Assembly: GCF_002499975.2 (NCBI RefSeq)
Contig: NZ_CP052766.1
Coordinates: forward strand, 2,418,001-2,482,000
DNA: 64,000 nucleotides
Direction: 5' to 3'
Origin: Alteromonas pelagimontana
GTDB taxonomy: Bacteria; Pseudomonadota; Gammaproteobacteria; Enterobacterales; Alteromonadaceae
Every line of letters begins with the position of its first letter. Within the stretch, counting starts at the first letter, position 1. The translations under genes and the position numbers were made by a program. This document shows, one piece after another, positions 37,593 through 47,555 of the stretch. Under the pieces are notes generated by a model, which was given only the letters and a program-made list of their open reading frames with translations, was not told where the DNA came from and ran no database searches.

Positions 37593-40500
37593 ATGAAACT
37601 TAAAACAGCACTCATAGTGAGTGGGATAATAGCAGTTTCAGGATGCGGTGGTTCCGGAGAAGACAGTTCTCCACCGCCCACTACAACACTGCCTACGAAT
37701 GAAAGTTCGCCTGATCCTACCGCTGCAATTACAAACAGCTCAAAATATATGGACATTGGTATACATGACCCTTCCATAGTGAAGGTCGACGATACTTACT
37801 ACTTGTTTGGCTCTCATCTTGCCGCAGCCAAATCGACGGACCTGATGCAGTGGGAATACATCTCGCAGCTTTCAGCGAATAACCTTGTCGACGAATCTCC
37901 GCTGTTCAACACATACTCAACAGAATTCGCTGAAGGTATTGCCTGGACCGACAACTTTTCCGGCAGTTGGGCGTCAGACGTCATTCAGTCGCCAGGTGGG
38001 GACTTCTGGTTTTACTACAATCACTGCGCTCAGGATAATCCTGATACAGCGGAACGGGATGAAGTTTGCTGGCATCGCTCCTATCTGGGTGTAGCCACTG
38101 CGGAATCGGTGGAAGGACCTTATGTTGATCAGGGAATATTCATTCGCTCTGGCCAGCGAGATGGTGAACTGGAAACCTATCCTGTAGATGGCGTGACAGC
38201 ATACGACCCGGCGGTTCACCCGAATGCTATTGATCCCGCGGCTTTTTACGATAAAAACAAAAACATGTGGCTGGTGTATGGCTCCTATTCCGGTGGGATC
38301 TACGTTTTAGCGCTGGATGAGCAAACCGGTAAACCCGAAGCGGGCCAGGGTTTTGGCAAACATCTGATGGGCGGCGATTTTAACGCTATAGAAGGCGCCT
38401 TTGTTATTTATAGTCCGGACAGCGATTATTATTATCTGTTCTGGTCAAATGCCGGTTTCGCTGCTGACGGTGGATACAACATCCGCGTAGCCCGCTCGCG
38501 TTCGCCAGACGGTCCTTATCTGGACGCTGCCGGAAACGACATGGTCGATGCTACAGTAGCGAATAATTTCGGTACCAAGTTGCTCGGCTCCCACTTGTGG
38601 GCCTCTGCTTTTGGCGAAACATCGGCTCAGTATGGCTATAACTCCCCCGGCCATAACTCCGCGCTATATGATGAAGCGCTGAATAAATACCTGCTTTTTA
38701 CTCACACCCGTTTTCCTGTTGAAGAAGGGCGTTACGCGAATCAAGAAGCGCACGCGGTGCGAGTTCACGAAATGTGGCTGAACGCTGACGACTGGCTGGT
38801 GGTATCGCCGAATCGCTATGCTCCTTTGGAGGGAGATGACATAGCAGATGCTGGTGATATCGCAGGTGATTATCGTCTGGTACTGCAAGGCAATGACAGC
38901 AACGGCGATGAACATGTGTCCGCTTATGTCACATTAACCAATCAGGGACGCGCAATTAACGGCGAACTGAACGGGACTTATAAGCTATTTACTGACGAAC
39001 CTGGCCGTATCCGGTTAAGTATTGACGACGATACTACTTACGAAGCCGTTGCTCATTGGCAATGGAACGTGGAAGACGAGCGTCTTGAAGTGGCGATTTC
39101 CGGTATGAGTGGTGCGGGTGAATCGCTACTGGCTACCAGATTACCAGAAAAATCTGTGGCCGAAGTCGTCGATGATATTGGCGCTGCTATTAATGCGACC
39201 TTTTCTGACGAATCCGCGCCGGATGCACTGCTGAATGTGAAAAACGATTTGGCCTTTTCCAGCCTTGGCGCACGGGGAGCACAAATAGAATGGGTTTCAA
39301 GCCAGCCTCTTTACATATCAAATGAAGGCAAGGTAACCCGTCCTAACGTTGAGGAGGGGGATCAGGTTGTCACGCTTACTGCAAACGTTTCCCTTAACGG
39401 TCAAACCGGCTCGGTTAGTAAAGATGTCAAGGTTGTAGCGCGTTCTACTTATAACCGCACCGCGTATTATACATTTGATAATGATCTTAGTGATTCATTA
39501 GCCACCTTTGCCAATGGCGAAGCGGTGGTAGATCTTAATAGCCAATCCGGCGCATCTACTGCGTTTATCGAAGGTCCGGTGGGGCAAGCTCTTAACCTGG
39601 ACGGTTCTTACGGCATATTGTTACCCAACGATTTGATTAACAGCTACCAATACACCGTGTCTTTCTGGTTGAATCAGCAAGCGGCGTTATCTTTTAGCCC
39701 CGCTTATTTCGCCGGACATTCAGTCGACAGATGGCAAAGTTTCTTACCCGTAAGCTGGGACGGCAATCTGATGCTTTGGTCGAACTGGCTTGATGAAAAC
39801 GGCGTGGCTAATTGGTTTGATGGTGTATCGAATGTACCTTATCCGATCGGCGAATGGCACCACGTGGCGTTTTCTGTGAACAACGGCTTTGCGCAAATCT
39901 ATTACAACGGTCAACTGATGGGCTCTGCCTCCGGGTTGCGGGATCTTTATTCCAGTATGCCGGAAGGTGGCGTGATCAGCTTAGGCCTTAATTATTGGGA
40001 TGTGCCAATTATGGCGCAGTTCGATGAGTTCAAAGTGTACGATGAAGCGCTGTCCGCTGCAGAAATTAAAGCGTTGGACGTAGACAGACTAGCGGCTGAA
40101 GAGCTGCTGGATATCGCTCGCAATGACTTAGATTTAGGTAACCTAGATTATGTTCTTGAAGACTTGGCTCTGCCACACACCGGACCTTTTGCCTCGGCAC
40201 TTTCCTGGCAATCCAGCGATGACGCAGTGATCGATCCCCTTACCGGTGCGGTGACGCGTCCGGAGCGAGGGCAAGCAGATGCGCAGGTTACCCTTACAGC
40301 CACCATTTCTCTTGCAGGTCAAACTACTACCAAAGAATTTGTGGCGACAGTAATTTCCAATACTCCACCTGAGCCGGTAGCGCGCTTCAGCTTTGAAGAT
40401 AATATTGATGATGCCACAGGTAATTTTGCGCCAGGTGAAGCGGCCGATAAGACTGCTGAAATTCCGCTAATCACACCTACTGATAAAGCGCTTACCTATA

Positions 40501-41027
40501 CCGACGGTGTAGTGGGGCGGGCGATTAACTTTTTAGGTGACCAGGGGCCGGGAGTAAAACTACCTGATGGGCTAATTACTGATCATAGCTATTCAATCTC
40601 TGTCTGGCTCAATCCTACTGCCAAAACACAGTTTACTACTGCCTTCTTTGGTTATGCAGCCAACAATAGCTGGATCAGCCTTGTCCCGTTTGGCTCAGGC
40701 TCCGGTGAGACAATGTTGTGGTCTGGCGAAGTCTGGTTTGACGGCACCATAGGCTCGCAAGTTCCCGATGCGCAGTGGTCACACATTGTGCTGGTGGTTA
40801 ATGAAGGAACATTTTCAGCCTATCTGAACGGCGAGCTGGTGAACACTATGGAGAACTTCCCTGATGTATTTACGCCGGTGGGCAGTGCGTCGAGCTTTTC
40901 ATTAGCGACGAATCTATTTCCGTGGGACGCCAACTTCAATGGCTTGATGGATGAGCTGGTCATTTATGACGATCCATTGGCTGGCGACGACGTTAAAGCG
41001 CTTTTCGCTGAAGGTAACGCACAGTAA
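37593..41027 (+). CDS. Multidomain surface endo-alpha-1,5-arabinanase (GH43) lipoprotein
   Basis: A 1144-residue lipoprotein; lipobox VSGC at C18. GH43 endo-arabinanase domain about 50-410: base D59 (GIHDPSIV), second Asp in NAIDPAAFYD, acid Glu in NAIEGAFV. A beta-barrel C-terminal region follows (~415-530), then two cycles of an Ig-like domain (WVSSQPLYISNEGKVTRP and WQSSDDAVIDPLTGAVTRP, abbreviated) plus a LamG-like domain (FWLNQQAALSF; VWLNPTAKTQF), ending about 1144. Likely an outer-surface polymer-cutting enzyme feeding the TonB receptors. ATG 37593 has TGAGGGA upstream; the frame is open to 37548. Confidence 0.93.
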   Translation: MKLKTALIVSGIIAVSGCGGSGEDSSPPPTTTLPTNESSPDPTAAITNSSKYMDIGIHDPSIVKVDDTYYLFGSHLAAAKSTDLMQWEYISQLSANNLVDESPLFNTYSTEFAEGIAWTDNFSGSWASDVIQSPGGDFWFYYNHCAQDNPDTAERDEVCWHRSYLGVATAESVEGPYVDQGIFIRSGQRDGELETYPVDGVTAYDPAVHPNAIDPAAFYDKNKNMWLVYGSYSGGIYVLALDEQTGKPEAGQGFGKHLMGGDFNAIEGAFVIYSPDSDYYYLFWSNAGFAADGGYNIRVARSRSPDGPYLDAAGNDMVDATVANNFGTKLLGSHLWASAFGETSAQYGYNSPGHNSALYDEALNKYLLFTHTRFPVEEGRYANQEAHAVRVHEMWLNADDWLVVSPNRYAPLEGDDIADAGDIAGDYRLVLQGNDSNGDEHVSAYVTLTNQGRAINGELNGTYKLFTDEPGRIRLSIDDDTTYEAVAHWQWNVEDERLEVAISGMSGAGESLLATRLPEKSVAEVVDDIGAAINATFSDESAPDALLNVKNDLAFSSLGARGAQIEWVSSQPLYISNEGKVTRPNVEEGDQVVTLTANVSLNGQTGSVSKDVKVVARSTYNRTAYYTFDNDLSDSLATFANGEAVVDLNSQSGASTAFIEGPVGQALNLDGSYGILLPNDLINSYQYTVSFWLNQQAALSFSPAYFAGHSVDRWQSFLPVSWDGNLMLWSNWLDENGVANWFDGVSNVPYPIGEWHHVAFSVNNGFAQIYYNGQLMGSASGLRDLYSSMPEGGVISLGLNYWDVPIMAQFDEFKVYDEALSAAEIKALDVDRLAAEELLDIARNDLDLGNLDYVLEDLALPHTGPFASALSWQSSDDAVIDPLTGAVTRPERGQADAQVTLTATISLAGQTTTKEFVATVISNTPPEPVARFSFEDNIDDATGNFAPGEAADKTAEIPLITPTDKALTYTDGVVGRAINFLGDQGPGVKLPDGLITDHSYSISVWLNPTAKTQFTTAFFGYAANNSWISLVPFGSGSGETMLWSGEVWFDGTIGSQVPDAQWSHIVLVVNEGTFSAYLNGELVNTMENFPDVFTPVGSASSFSLATNLFPWDANFNGLMDELVIYDDPLAGDDVKALFAEGNAQ

Positions 41028-41038
41028 TAACAAAGGAG

Positions 41039-41062
41039 TGCCGGGGGGCGCTACCCCCGGCA
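41039..41062 (+). terminator. GC-rich hairpin between endo-arabinanase and TonB receptor genes
   Basis: TGCCGGGGG / CCCCCGGCA is a 9-bp stem of very high stability with a six-base loop, without a T run. It lies 12 bp after the endo-arabinanase stop and 68 bp before the TonB receptor ATG; it could set a different dose of the two products by processing or partial termination. Confidence 0.55.
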
Positions 41063-41129
41063 TCAATAAGAATAGCTCGATGCGGAAAACATACACCCAT
41101 CGAAGGACGTAGAAACTGGGAGAACAAAC

Positions 41130-44045
41130 ATGTTTAAGCCCTCCTTAATCAGCATGGCTGTGACGGCGTCATTATTGACGATCAGTGCAGATATCGTTGC
41201 GCAGGAAGCACAATCCACAACTGAAAATGACAGTGTAGAAGTCATTGAAGTTTCAGGTATTCGCGGTAGCTTAGCCAAAGCTATAGATATAAAAAGGGAA
41301 AAAATTGAGGTAGTTGACTCAATTGTTGCCGAAGATATCGGAAAGTTTCCCGACAATAATGTTATTGAGGCACTGCAACGGGTGCCCGGTGTACAGGTAA
41401 CGAACCGGGATCGCGGCGAAGTCGGTACGCTGTCTATTCGCGGCCTGACAGATATCACCACCACGGTTAACGGCCGTCAGATGTATATCTCCACCGGGCG
41501 CTTTTATACAATGGCCGATACGCCAGCAGCCTTAATTAATCGGGTTGACGTATACAAGGCTCGTTCAGCGGATAAAGTGCCAAGCGGCATCGCAGGTCAG
41601 GTGGATGTTATAACTCAGCGCCCGTTTAATTTTGAGGGTGAAAAGTTTGTATTTGCCGGACGCGGTATTTATTCGGATCAGGAAGGCTCGGTAGATCCGA
41701 ATATCAGCGCGCTTGCCAGTAATACCTGGGAAACCGATAAGGGTAAATTTGGCGGCCTACTGAATCTGGCCTATTCAAAAACCAATTGGCGAGATCAGTC
41801 CATTACGGCTGGCGCTGTCTTCCCGTATTTTACCGCGTCTCCTGAAGGGCAAGGATTAGACAGGTTCGGCAACAGCGGTGAGTTTCCTGCGTTTGAGCGC
41901 ATCAACTCAGCGTATTGGAATCCCGGAATGGAAATGGGATTACCGAATGCAGCGGGTTCAACGCTTAATACCAACGGTTTCGAAAATGAATATCTGTTGT
42001 CTCGTGACGCTGTCTTTGCCAATGATTTGTCTGGTAAACGAGAGCGTCCCGCGGTTAATCTGTCGTTACAGTTTGCGCCTAACGATACCTCTGAGTATAT
42101 CTTTGAAGCGTTTTACAACGGCTACCGCGAGCGCGTCAGAAACAGTATGTTCTTTGCCTATCCAGACTCGTCGCATAACATCAATTTCGACGATGATATC
42201 GTTTTGTACGAAGGTACAAATATTGTTAAAGAGCGCACTGTGTACGACGGCGACCCGCGCTACGGTATATGGGAAACTGATTTCAACAGCACAGACGTAG
42301 ACGAGCGCAAAACCGATACTTACATGGTTGCGCTGGGCGGTGAATGGCAACTGACGGACGATTTTCATTTATCCGCAGAAGTCGTATCACAAAAAAGCAC
42401 CTTTACCTCAGATTTTTTCGCGGTGCGGCTATTACGTGACTATTATGCGGTAACGGCAGATTTTAACACTGGCGAAGGTGTAGCCGGTTTGACTTATCAC
42501 GACAACCCGGCCACCACAGATATAGACGAATCAGATTTGTATGATCCCAGGCTCTATTCCATGGGACCGGCGTGGGACAACGGTGCCGAGGATGAAGGCA
42601 CGTCTGATGCACTTTATGTCGACGCCAACTGGTTTACCGATTTTGCAGGCATCACTGAAATTAAATTTGGATTGCTGTACGAAAAGCGGGAAGTAAGCAA
42701 CAGGAGTCGTGGCGCAACAATAAATGTTAATCAGTACGACATTCCCATGACTGATATGCCCGAAGAATTCCTCGACGGTACCGAAGATTTCTTTGATGGA
42801 CGCGCCGAGTTTCCTGATGGCTGGCTGATTGGTAACACAGATTATATGGTCGAGAACAAAGACTATTTCCGCTCCCTTTATGGGTTTACAGATGAAAATG
42901 GCGAGCCTGCTGATGATTATCTGACTGGTGGGCCATCGCTGATTCTGCGTGAAACCTTTGCGGCCGATGAAACCACTGTTGATGTCTACGCTGAAGCTAA
43001 TTTTGAATATTTTGTCCCGGGCGGAATCTTCGATGGTACTTTCGGTGTTCGCTATACCGATGCCAAAACACCTTATACATTCACGCGGGTAGACACGGTC
43101 AATCAACTTGCCGAACAGGATAGTGGTGAAAATAACAGTAGCGAGGTATTGCCGACGTTCATCGCTCGCTACAACTTCATGGACGATTATATTCTCAGGT
43201 TTTCCTACACCGAAACCATGCGTCGCCCAGATTTTAACGCCATGAATCCGTACACCACCTATACCCAGGGCGTGACTTCAGTTGGTACTGGCACGGCATC
43301 ATCAGGAAATCCTGATCTTGAGCCGGTTATTTCAACCAATTTGGATGTTTCGCTGGAATATTATTTTGGTGAAGGTAATGCGTTGTACGCAACCTGGTTT
43401 AATCGCGACATCGAAGGGTTGGTAGTCAATTCCCGATCGGAAATTTACTATGATTATCCAGATGATGTTGATCAGAATGGTGAGGAAATCGGGCCGTTAT
43501 TGCACATTCTTACGCAGCCTAATAACTCAGCGAACGGTAAGTTAGAAGGCTATGAACTCGGCTTGATTTACTTTCCGGATAACCTACCCGATATTTTGCA
43601 GGGAATTGGCATTCAGGCCAGTTACACTTCCCTCGATTCTTCGCAGGATTTACCTGTATTTGACGCAGATGATCCTACCAACCCCAACCCAATCGGTTAC
43701 GATACGGTAGAGATGTTTGGTGTCTCTGACCAATCCTATAGCGTGGTACTGGCCTACGAAAAAGAACGCTTCGGCACCCGGCTTTCTTACGTCTGGCGTG
43801 ATGCGTTTCGCTACGATAATGAAGCCGCCACTTTCGCCAATCCGCTGGCAAGGTATCGCGCGCCGGAGCAAAGTCTCGATTTTCAGTTCTCCTACAATGT
43901 GAATGAGAATTTGGTTCTGACGTTTGATGCTACGAATCTGACTGACGAGATTTTCAACGCCTACTATCAGTATCCCGATACGTATAATTTCTCCAGTGGT
44001 ATTTACAGCCGAACTTTTGCACTCGGAGTCCGCTACCAAATGTAA
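41130..44045 (+). CDS. TonB-dependent outer-membrane receptor 1
   Basis: A 971-residue beta-barrel receptor for active import over the outer membrane. Signal peptide to about residue 25 (IVAQ|E), then a plug with VEVIEVSGIRGSLAKAIDIK and DIGKFPDNNVIEALQRVPGVQV (pieces), and a C-terminal barrel ending FALGVRYQM with a terminal aromatic pattern (…YQM is slightly unusual). By context it imports arabino-oligosaccharides. It follows the endo-arabinanase gene after 102 bp with no clear operator of its own, so is probably co-transcribed with it. Confidence 0.93.
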   Translation: MFKPSLISMAVTASLLTISADIVAQEAQSTTENDSVEVIEVSGIRGSLAKAIDIKREKIEVVDSIVAEDIGKFPDNNVIEALQRVPGVQVTNRDRGEVGTLSIRGLTDITTTVNGRQMYISTGRFYTMADTPAALINRVDVYKARSADKVPSGIAGQVDVITQRPFNFEGEKFVFAGRGIYSDQEGSVDPNISALASNTWETDKGKFGGLLNLAYSKTNWRDQSITAGAVFPYFTASPEGQGLDRFGNSGEFPAFERINSAYWNPGMEMGLPNAAGSTLNTNGFENEYLLSRDAVFANDLSGKRERPAVNLSLQFAPNDTSEYIFEAFYNGYRERVRNSMFFAYPDSSHNINFDDDIVLYEGTNIVKERTVYDGDPRYGIWETDFNSTDVDERKTDTYMVALGGEWQLTDDFHLSAEVVSQKSTFTSDFFAVRLLRDYYAVTADFNTGEGVAGLTYHDNPATTDIDESDLYDPRLYSMGPAWDNGAEDEGTSDALYVDANWFTDFAGITEIKFGLLYEKREVSNRSRGATINVNQYDIPMTDMPEEFLDGTEDFFDGRAEFPDGWLIGNTDYMVENKDYFRSLYGFTDENGEPADDYLTGGPSLILRETFAADETTVDVYAEANFEYFVPGGIFDGTFGVRYTDAKTPYTFTRVDTVNQLAEQDSGENNSSEVLPTFIARYNFMDDYILRFSYTETMRRPDFNAMNPYTTYTQGVTSVGTGTASSGNPDLEPVISTNLDVSLEYYFGEGNALYATWFNRDIEGLVVNSRSEIYYDYPDDVDQNGEEIGPLLHILTQPNNSANGKLEGYELGLIYFPDNLPDILQGIGIQASYTSLDSSQDLPVFDADDPTNPNPIGYDTVEMFGVSDQSYSVVLAYEKERFGTRLSYVWRDAFRYDNEAATFANPLARYRAPEQSLDFQFSYNVNENLVLTFDATNLTDEIFNAYYQYPDTYNFSSGIYSRTFALGVRYQM

Positions 44046-44068
44046 AATTATTTTTACGGTTTTAAAAG

Positions 44069-44093
44069 ACCTGGCTTCGGGCCAGGTTTTTTT
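44069..44093 (+). terminator. Terminator after TonB receptor 1
   Basis: Stem ACCTGGC / GCCAGGT with a five-base TTCGG loop and a T7 run, starting 24 bp after the stop. Confidence 0.92.
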
Positions 44094-44391
44094 GTGCCCT
44101 CTGCAAAACAGGAAACCGTCTGTAGAGCACATAAATAGGCGGAAAATTAGGAAAAATCTTGTTATCGACGTTTGTTGATAAATTGTTTCTTGCTAGTTGA
44201 CAGGTAATAAGTAATACAATAGTATGATAATCAAATAACAAAAAATTAACAGCGAATATTGCCGTTCTACAGCGCGTTTAGGTTTGTTAAAAGCGGGCTT
44301 GAGAAAGAATATCAGATTGATTTTGCCGGTAGAGAATGAAGCCGTCAGGGCAAAGTTAATCGGGACACTAAAAAACCGGAGAATGTAAACG
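44094..44391. other. Promoter region of TonB receptor 2
   Basis: About 300 bp, AT-rich, without a gene. It contains the overlapping operator-like matches at 44212-44232, 160 bp before the ATG; the long remaining leader is unexplained. Confidence 0.5.
44212..44232. promoter_or_regulatory. Two overlapping candidate operators upstream of TonB receptor 2
   Basis: TAATACAATAGTA (44212-44224, mismatch at position 6) and TAGTATGATAATC (44220-44232, mismatch at position 13) of TAnTATnATAnTA overlap by five bases, a double site. TATGAT inside could be a -10 box. Confidence 0.45.
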
Positions 44392-47211
44392 ATGTTTAAA
44401 CGAACACACCTTGCCAGTGCTGTCTTTTTAGCAATGTCTTGCCAGATGGCCTACGCACAAGAAGCTCAAGACGACGCTAATTCGAACAATGCCGACAATT
44501 CAAGTCAGGCTGTAGAGGTTATTGAAGTTTCAGGTATCCGCAGCAGCTTAAATCAAGCCCTTAGTATCAAACGCCAGAACATGCAGGTTGTTGATGCTAT
44601 CGTTGCTCAGGATATTGGTAAATTTCCCGATAACAATGTGGTTGAAGCCCTACAACGTGTAACCGGTATTCAGGTTACAGACCGTGGAGCCGGTGAAGTT
44701 AATACAGTAACGATTCGTGGTTTGACAGACGTAACCACTACCGTCAACGGTCGTAATCTTTTTACCGCTTCTGGTCGCGCTGTTGCTTTGGCGGATATTC
44801 CCGCGGCATTATTGAAAAGCGTCAACGTGTATAAAACCCGTTCTGCTTCTCAGATTGGTAGTGGCATAGCTGGGCAAATTGATATCTCTACTCAGCGTCC
44901 CTTTAATTTCGATGAAGGTAAAGTGGTAGTCGCAGCCCGCGGCATTTATCAGGAGCAGGCAGATAAAACTGACCCTCAATTAAGCTTGCTGGCTAGCGAT
45001 CGCTGGGAAGTTGGCGGCGGTGAGTTTGGCGCATTGATAAACGTCGCTTATACTCGTACAAATTATCGTGACCAAAGTATTACAGCGGGTGCAGTGTTAC
45101 CTTTCGCAACTGAAAATCCCAGTGCTTCTCTTGCAAACGGCGCCGCTTTCGGGCCACTTCAGCGTATTTTTCCTGCCGACTGTTCTCCTCAGTGTTGGAC
45201 CCCCGGGCTAGATACCGGATTACCCTTTGCTCCTGGCTCGACACTTAATTTAAACGGTACAGAAGAAGAATATTATCTTTCTCGTGACGCTGTGTTCGGC
45301 AGTGATTTTACCGGTGAGCGGGAACGTCCTGCTGTAAATGTATCTTTGCAGTGGGCGCCTGATGATCGTTCTGTTTACACGTTCGAAGCCTTTTATAACG
45401 GCTACCGTAACGAAAGTTTCAACTCTTTGTTCTTCACTTTTGTTGATTGGTGGGGCGACGCGGGTGCGCTGGAAGCTCCTGTATTGTACGAGGGAACCAA
45501 CATCATCAAAGAGCGTCAGGTAAATGCTCCTTATGGCTTTATGAGCGGCGATCTATCGACTGCGGAAACAGATACCTACATGTACGCGCTAAGTGGTGAG
45601 TGGGACATAACCGACGATTTCCGCCTGGAATCCGAAATTTATTATCAGGATTCTGAATACACCACTGATTTTGTTGCCATGCGTACCGAACGGACTGCGT
45701 ATGGGCTTGATGTCGATTTTAACGACGGCGACGGTATTCCTGGGCTCGCGTTCTGGGACGATCCGGCCACAGACATTAATGAAGCTGACTTAACCGATCA
45801 GGCTCTATGGACCGCAAACCAGATGTATGACAGTGGCACTGCATCAGAAGGTAAAGCTCTGACCTGGACCCTGGACGGCGAATACTTCCTTTATGATGGC
45901 TTTATACAGCGCGTTGGTTTTGGTTTGTTCTATGATGATCGCTCAGCAACAGATAGCAGCAGAGCAACAGATGGTTCTGTGGTCCGTCCGTTTAATGAGT
46001 ACGATGACGGTTTAGTTTACACCACCACTAATTTCTTTGATGGAAATGCTAATTTTCCTTCATCATGGATAGTGCCTAACGGTAATTACCTCTACAGCAA
46101 TCGTGAAGAGTTCCGTGATATCTATGGCTTTAGTGAAAATTCACTGACGCTTAAAAAGAACTTTGATATCGATGAAGTGACTACCGCAGCTTATGTGGAA
46201 GCAGATTTTCTGACTAGCCTGGGCGGCCGAGACCTGGATGGTCAAATTGGGTTGCGCTACGAGCACGCCGAAACTGAAATGACGTTTTTTGATACGACTG
46301 TCACGCCATCAATAATGAGTTCAGCCGATAGCAGCAATGGCAAACTCCTGCCCAGCCTGGTAGCCCGTTATCACCTTACTGACAACTTGATGGCACGGGT
46401 AGCTTATACCGAAACCATCCGCCGTCCGACTTTTACCGATTTGAATTCTTTCGTGACTTATATGGAAGACATCAGTGGTGTTGGATATGGTACAGCAACA
46501 GGTGGAAATCCTGATCTGGAGCCCGTTGAATCGCAGAACCTTGATCTAACGCTGGAATATTATTTCGGTGAAGGAAGTTCAGTTTACGCGACATGGTTCC
46601 AGCGCGACATTGAAGGCCTTGTCTACGGTTCTCGTACCGCCATTGAGTTTGAAGGTTCCGAAGATATTGAAGCTGGAACTTACATCGTTTCTCAACCGGC
46701 AAATACTTCAAATGGTAAGCTGGACGGTTGGGAATTAGGAGCGGTTTATTTCCCTGAGAATCTGCCTGCTATGCTGGATGGTTTTGGTATACAAGCCAGC
46801 GCCACATTCTTAGATTCAAGTCAGGATATTCCACAGTTTAATGAAACGGGCGATCTTACCCATTACATTAACCAGTCAATTTTTGGGGTTTCTGACCTTT
46901 CTTATAGTACGGTATTTATTTACGAGAAAGAAAACTTCGGAATGCGGTTGTCTTATGTATGGCGTGATGATTTCCTCAACAATTACGAGGCAGCCTCATT
47001 TGCTGGTCCATTAGGTATTTATCGTAGTCCAGAGAAGAGCTTGGATTTCCAGCTTAGCTATGATGTGACAGAAGATATGACAGTGACGTTCGATGCTACT
47101 AATATCACCGAAGAAATTTATCAGAGCTATTATGAGTATCCAGATACTTATAACTTTGGTAGTTCTCTCTACAGCCGTACTTTTGCGCTTGGAGTAAGAT
47201 ATACCTTTTAA
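44392..47211 (+). CDS. TonB-dependent outer-membrane receptor 2
   Basis: A 939-residue receptor closely related to receptor 1: VIEVSGIRSSLNQALSIKRQ, DIGKFPDNNVVEALQRVTGIQV, and a barrel ending FALGVRYTF with the C-terminal Phe favoured by the assembly machinery. Signal peptide about 1-23 (AYAQ|E). Own promoter region with operator matches and own terminator, so expressed apart from receptor 1. Probably imports a different arabinose-containing oligomer; gene duplication is likely. Confidence 0.94.
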   Translation: MFKRTHLASAVFLAMSCQMAYAQEAQDDANSNNADNSSQAVEVIEVSGIRSSLNQALSIKRQNMQVVDAIVAQDIGKFPDNNVVEALQRVTGIQVTDRGAGEVNTVTIRGLTDVTTTVNGRNLFTASGRAVALADIPAALLKSVNVYKTRSASQIGSGIAGQIDISTQRPFNFDEGKVVVAARGIYQEQADKTDPQLSLLASDRWEVGGGEFGALINVAYTRTNYRDQSITAGAVLPFATENPSASLANGAAFGPLQRIFPADCSPQCWTPGLDTGLPFAPGSTLNLNGTEEEYYLSRDAVFGSDFTGERERPAVNVSLQWAPDDRSVYTFEAFYNGYRNESFNSLFFTFVDWWGDAGALEAPVLYEGTNIIKERQVNAPYGFMSGDLSTAETDTYMYALSGEWDITDDFRLESEIYYQDSEYTTDFVAMRTERTAYGLDVDFNDGDGIPGLAFWDDPATDINEADLTDQALWTANQMYDSGTASEGKALTWTLDGEYFLYDGFIQRVGFGLFYDDRSATDSSRATDGSVVRPFNEYDDGLVYTTTNFFDGNANFPSSWIVPNGNYLYSNREEFRDIYGFSENSLTLKKNFDIDEVTTAAYVEADFLTSLGGRDLDGQIGLRYEHAETEMTFFDTTVTPSIMSSADSSNGKLLPSLVARYHLTDNLMARVAYTETIRRPTFTDLNSFVTYMEDISGVGYGTATGGNPDLEPVESQNLDLTLEYYFGEGSSVYATWFQRDIEGLVYGSRTAIEFEGSEDIEAGTYIVSQPANTSNGKLDGWELGAVYFPENLPAMLDGFGIQASATFLDSSQDIPQFNETGDLTHYINQSIFGVSDLSYSTVFIYEKENFGMRLSYVWRDDFLNNYEAASFAGPLGIYRSPEKSLDFQLSYDVTEDMTVTFDATNITEEIYQSYYEYPDTYNFGSSLYSRTFALGVRYTF

Positions 47212-47234
47212 CAATCTCTCTGCATGATATTTAG

Positions 47235-47262
47235 AACCCCAACATTATGTTGGGGTTTTTTT
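47235..47262 (+). terminator. Terminator after TonB receptor 2
   Basis: Stem AACCCCAAC / GTTGGGGTT with a five-base loop and a T7 tail, 24 bp after the stop. Confidence 0.93.
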
Positions 47263-47555
47263 GTTAAAGTCATTGGCCATGACCTTTACGATTAGCTATA
47301 ACAAACCGGCATTCAACACCTTACAAATAATCTCATGAAAAGGGTTGTTAAATTATTAGTATGATAATAGTATATTTGCCATTAACATTTGGTTTGCAAA
47401 TAAATATTGCAACAGGATGCCGTTAGATTTTATAACAACCGGTAACCGTTCCTTTAAGGGATGTTACCGCTATAACTTGCGTGGCGGCAGTTTTCACTTC
47501 ATCGAACACGCTGGTCTGCATCACAGACACCTGTTCGCAAACCGGACATAGCAGT
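47263..47555. other. Promoter region of the GPH symporter operon
   Basis: About 290 bp with the operator-like site at 47357 and no gene. The symporter frame is open back to 47481, but the ATG at 47556 marks the conserved N-terminus. Confidence 0.5.
47357..47369. promoter_or_regulatory. Candidate operator of the symporter-GH43-GH127/146 operon
   Basis: TAGTATGATAATA fits TAnTATnATAnTA at every fixed position. A second, weaker match (TAATAGTATATTT, 47365-47377) overlaps. It contains TATGAT, a possible -10 box, 187 bp before the ATG. Confidence 0.5.
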
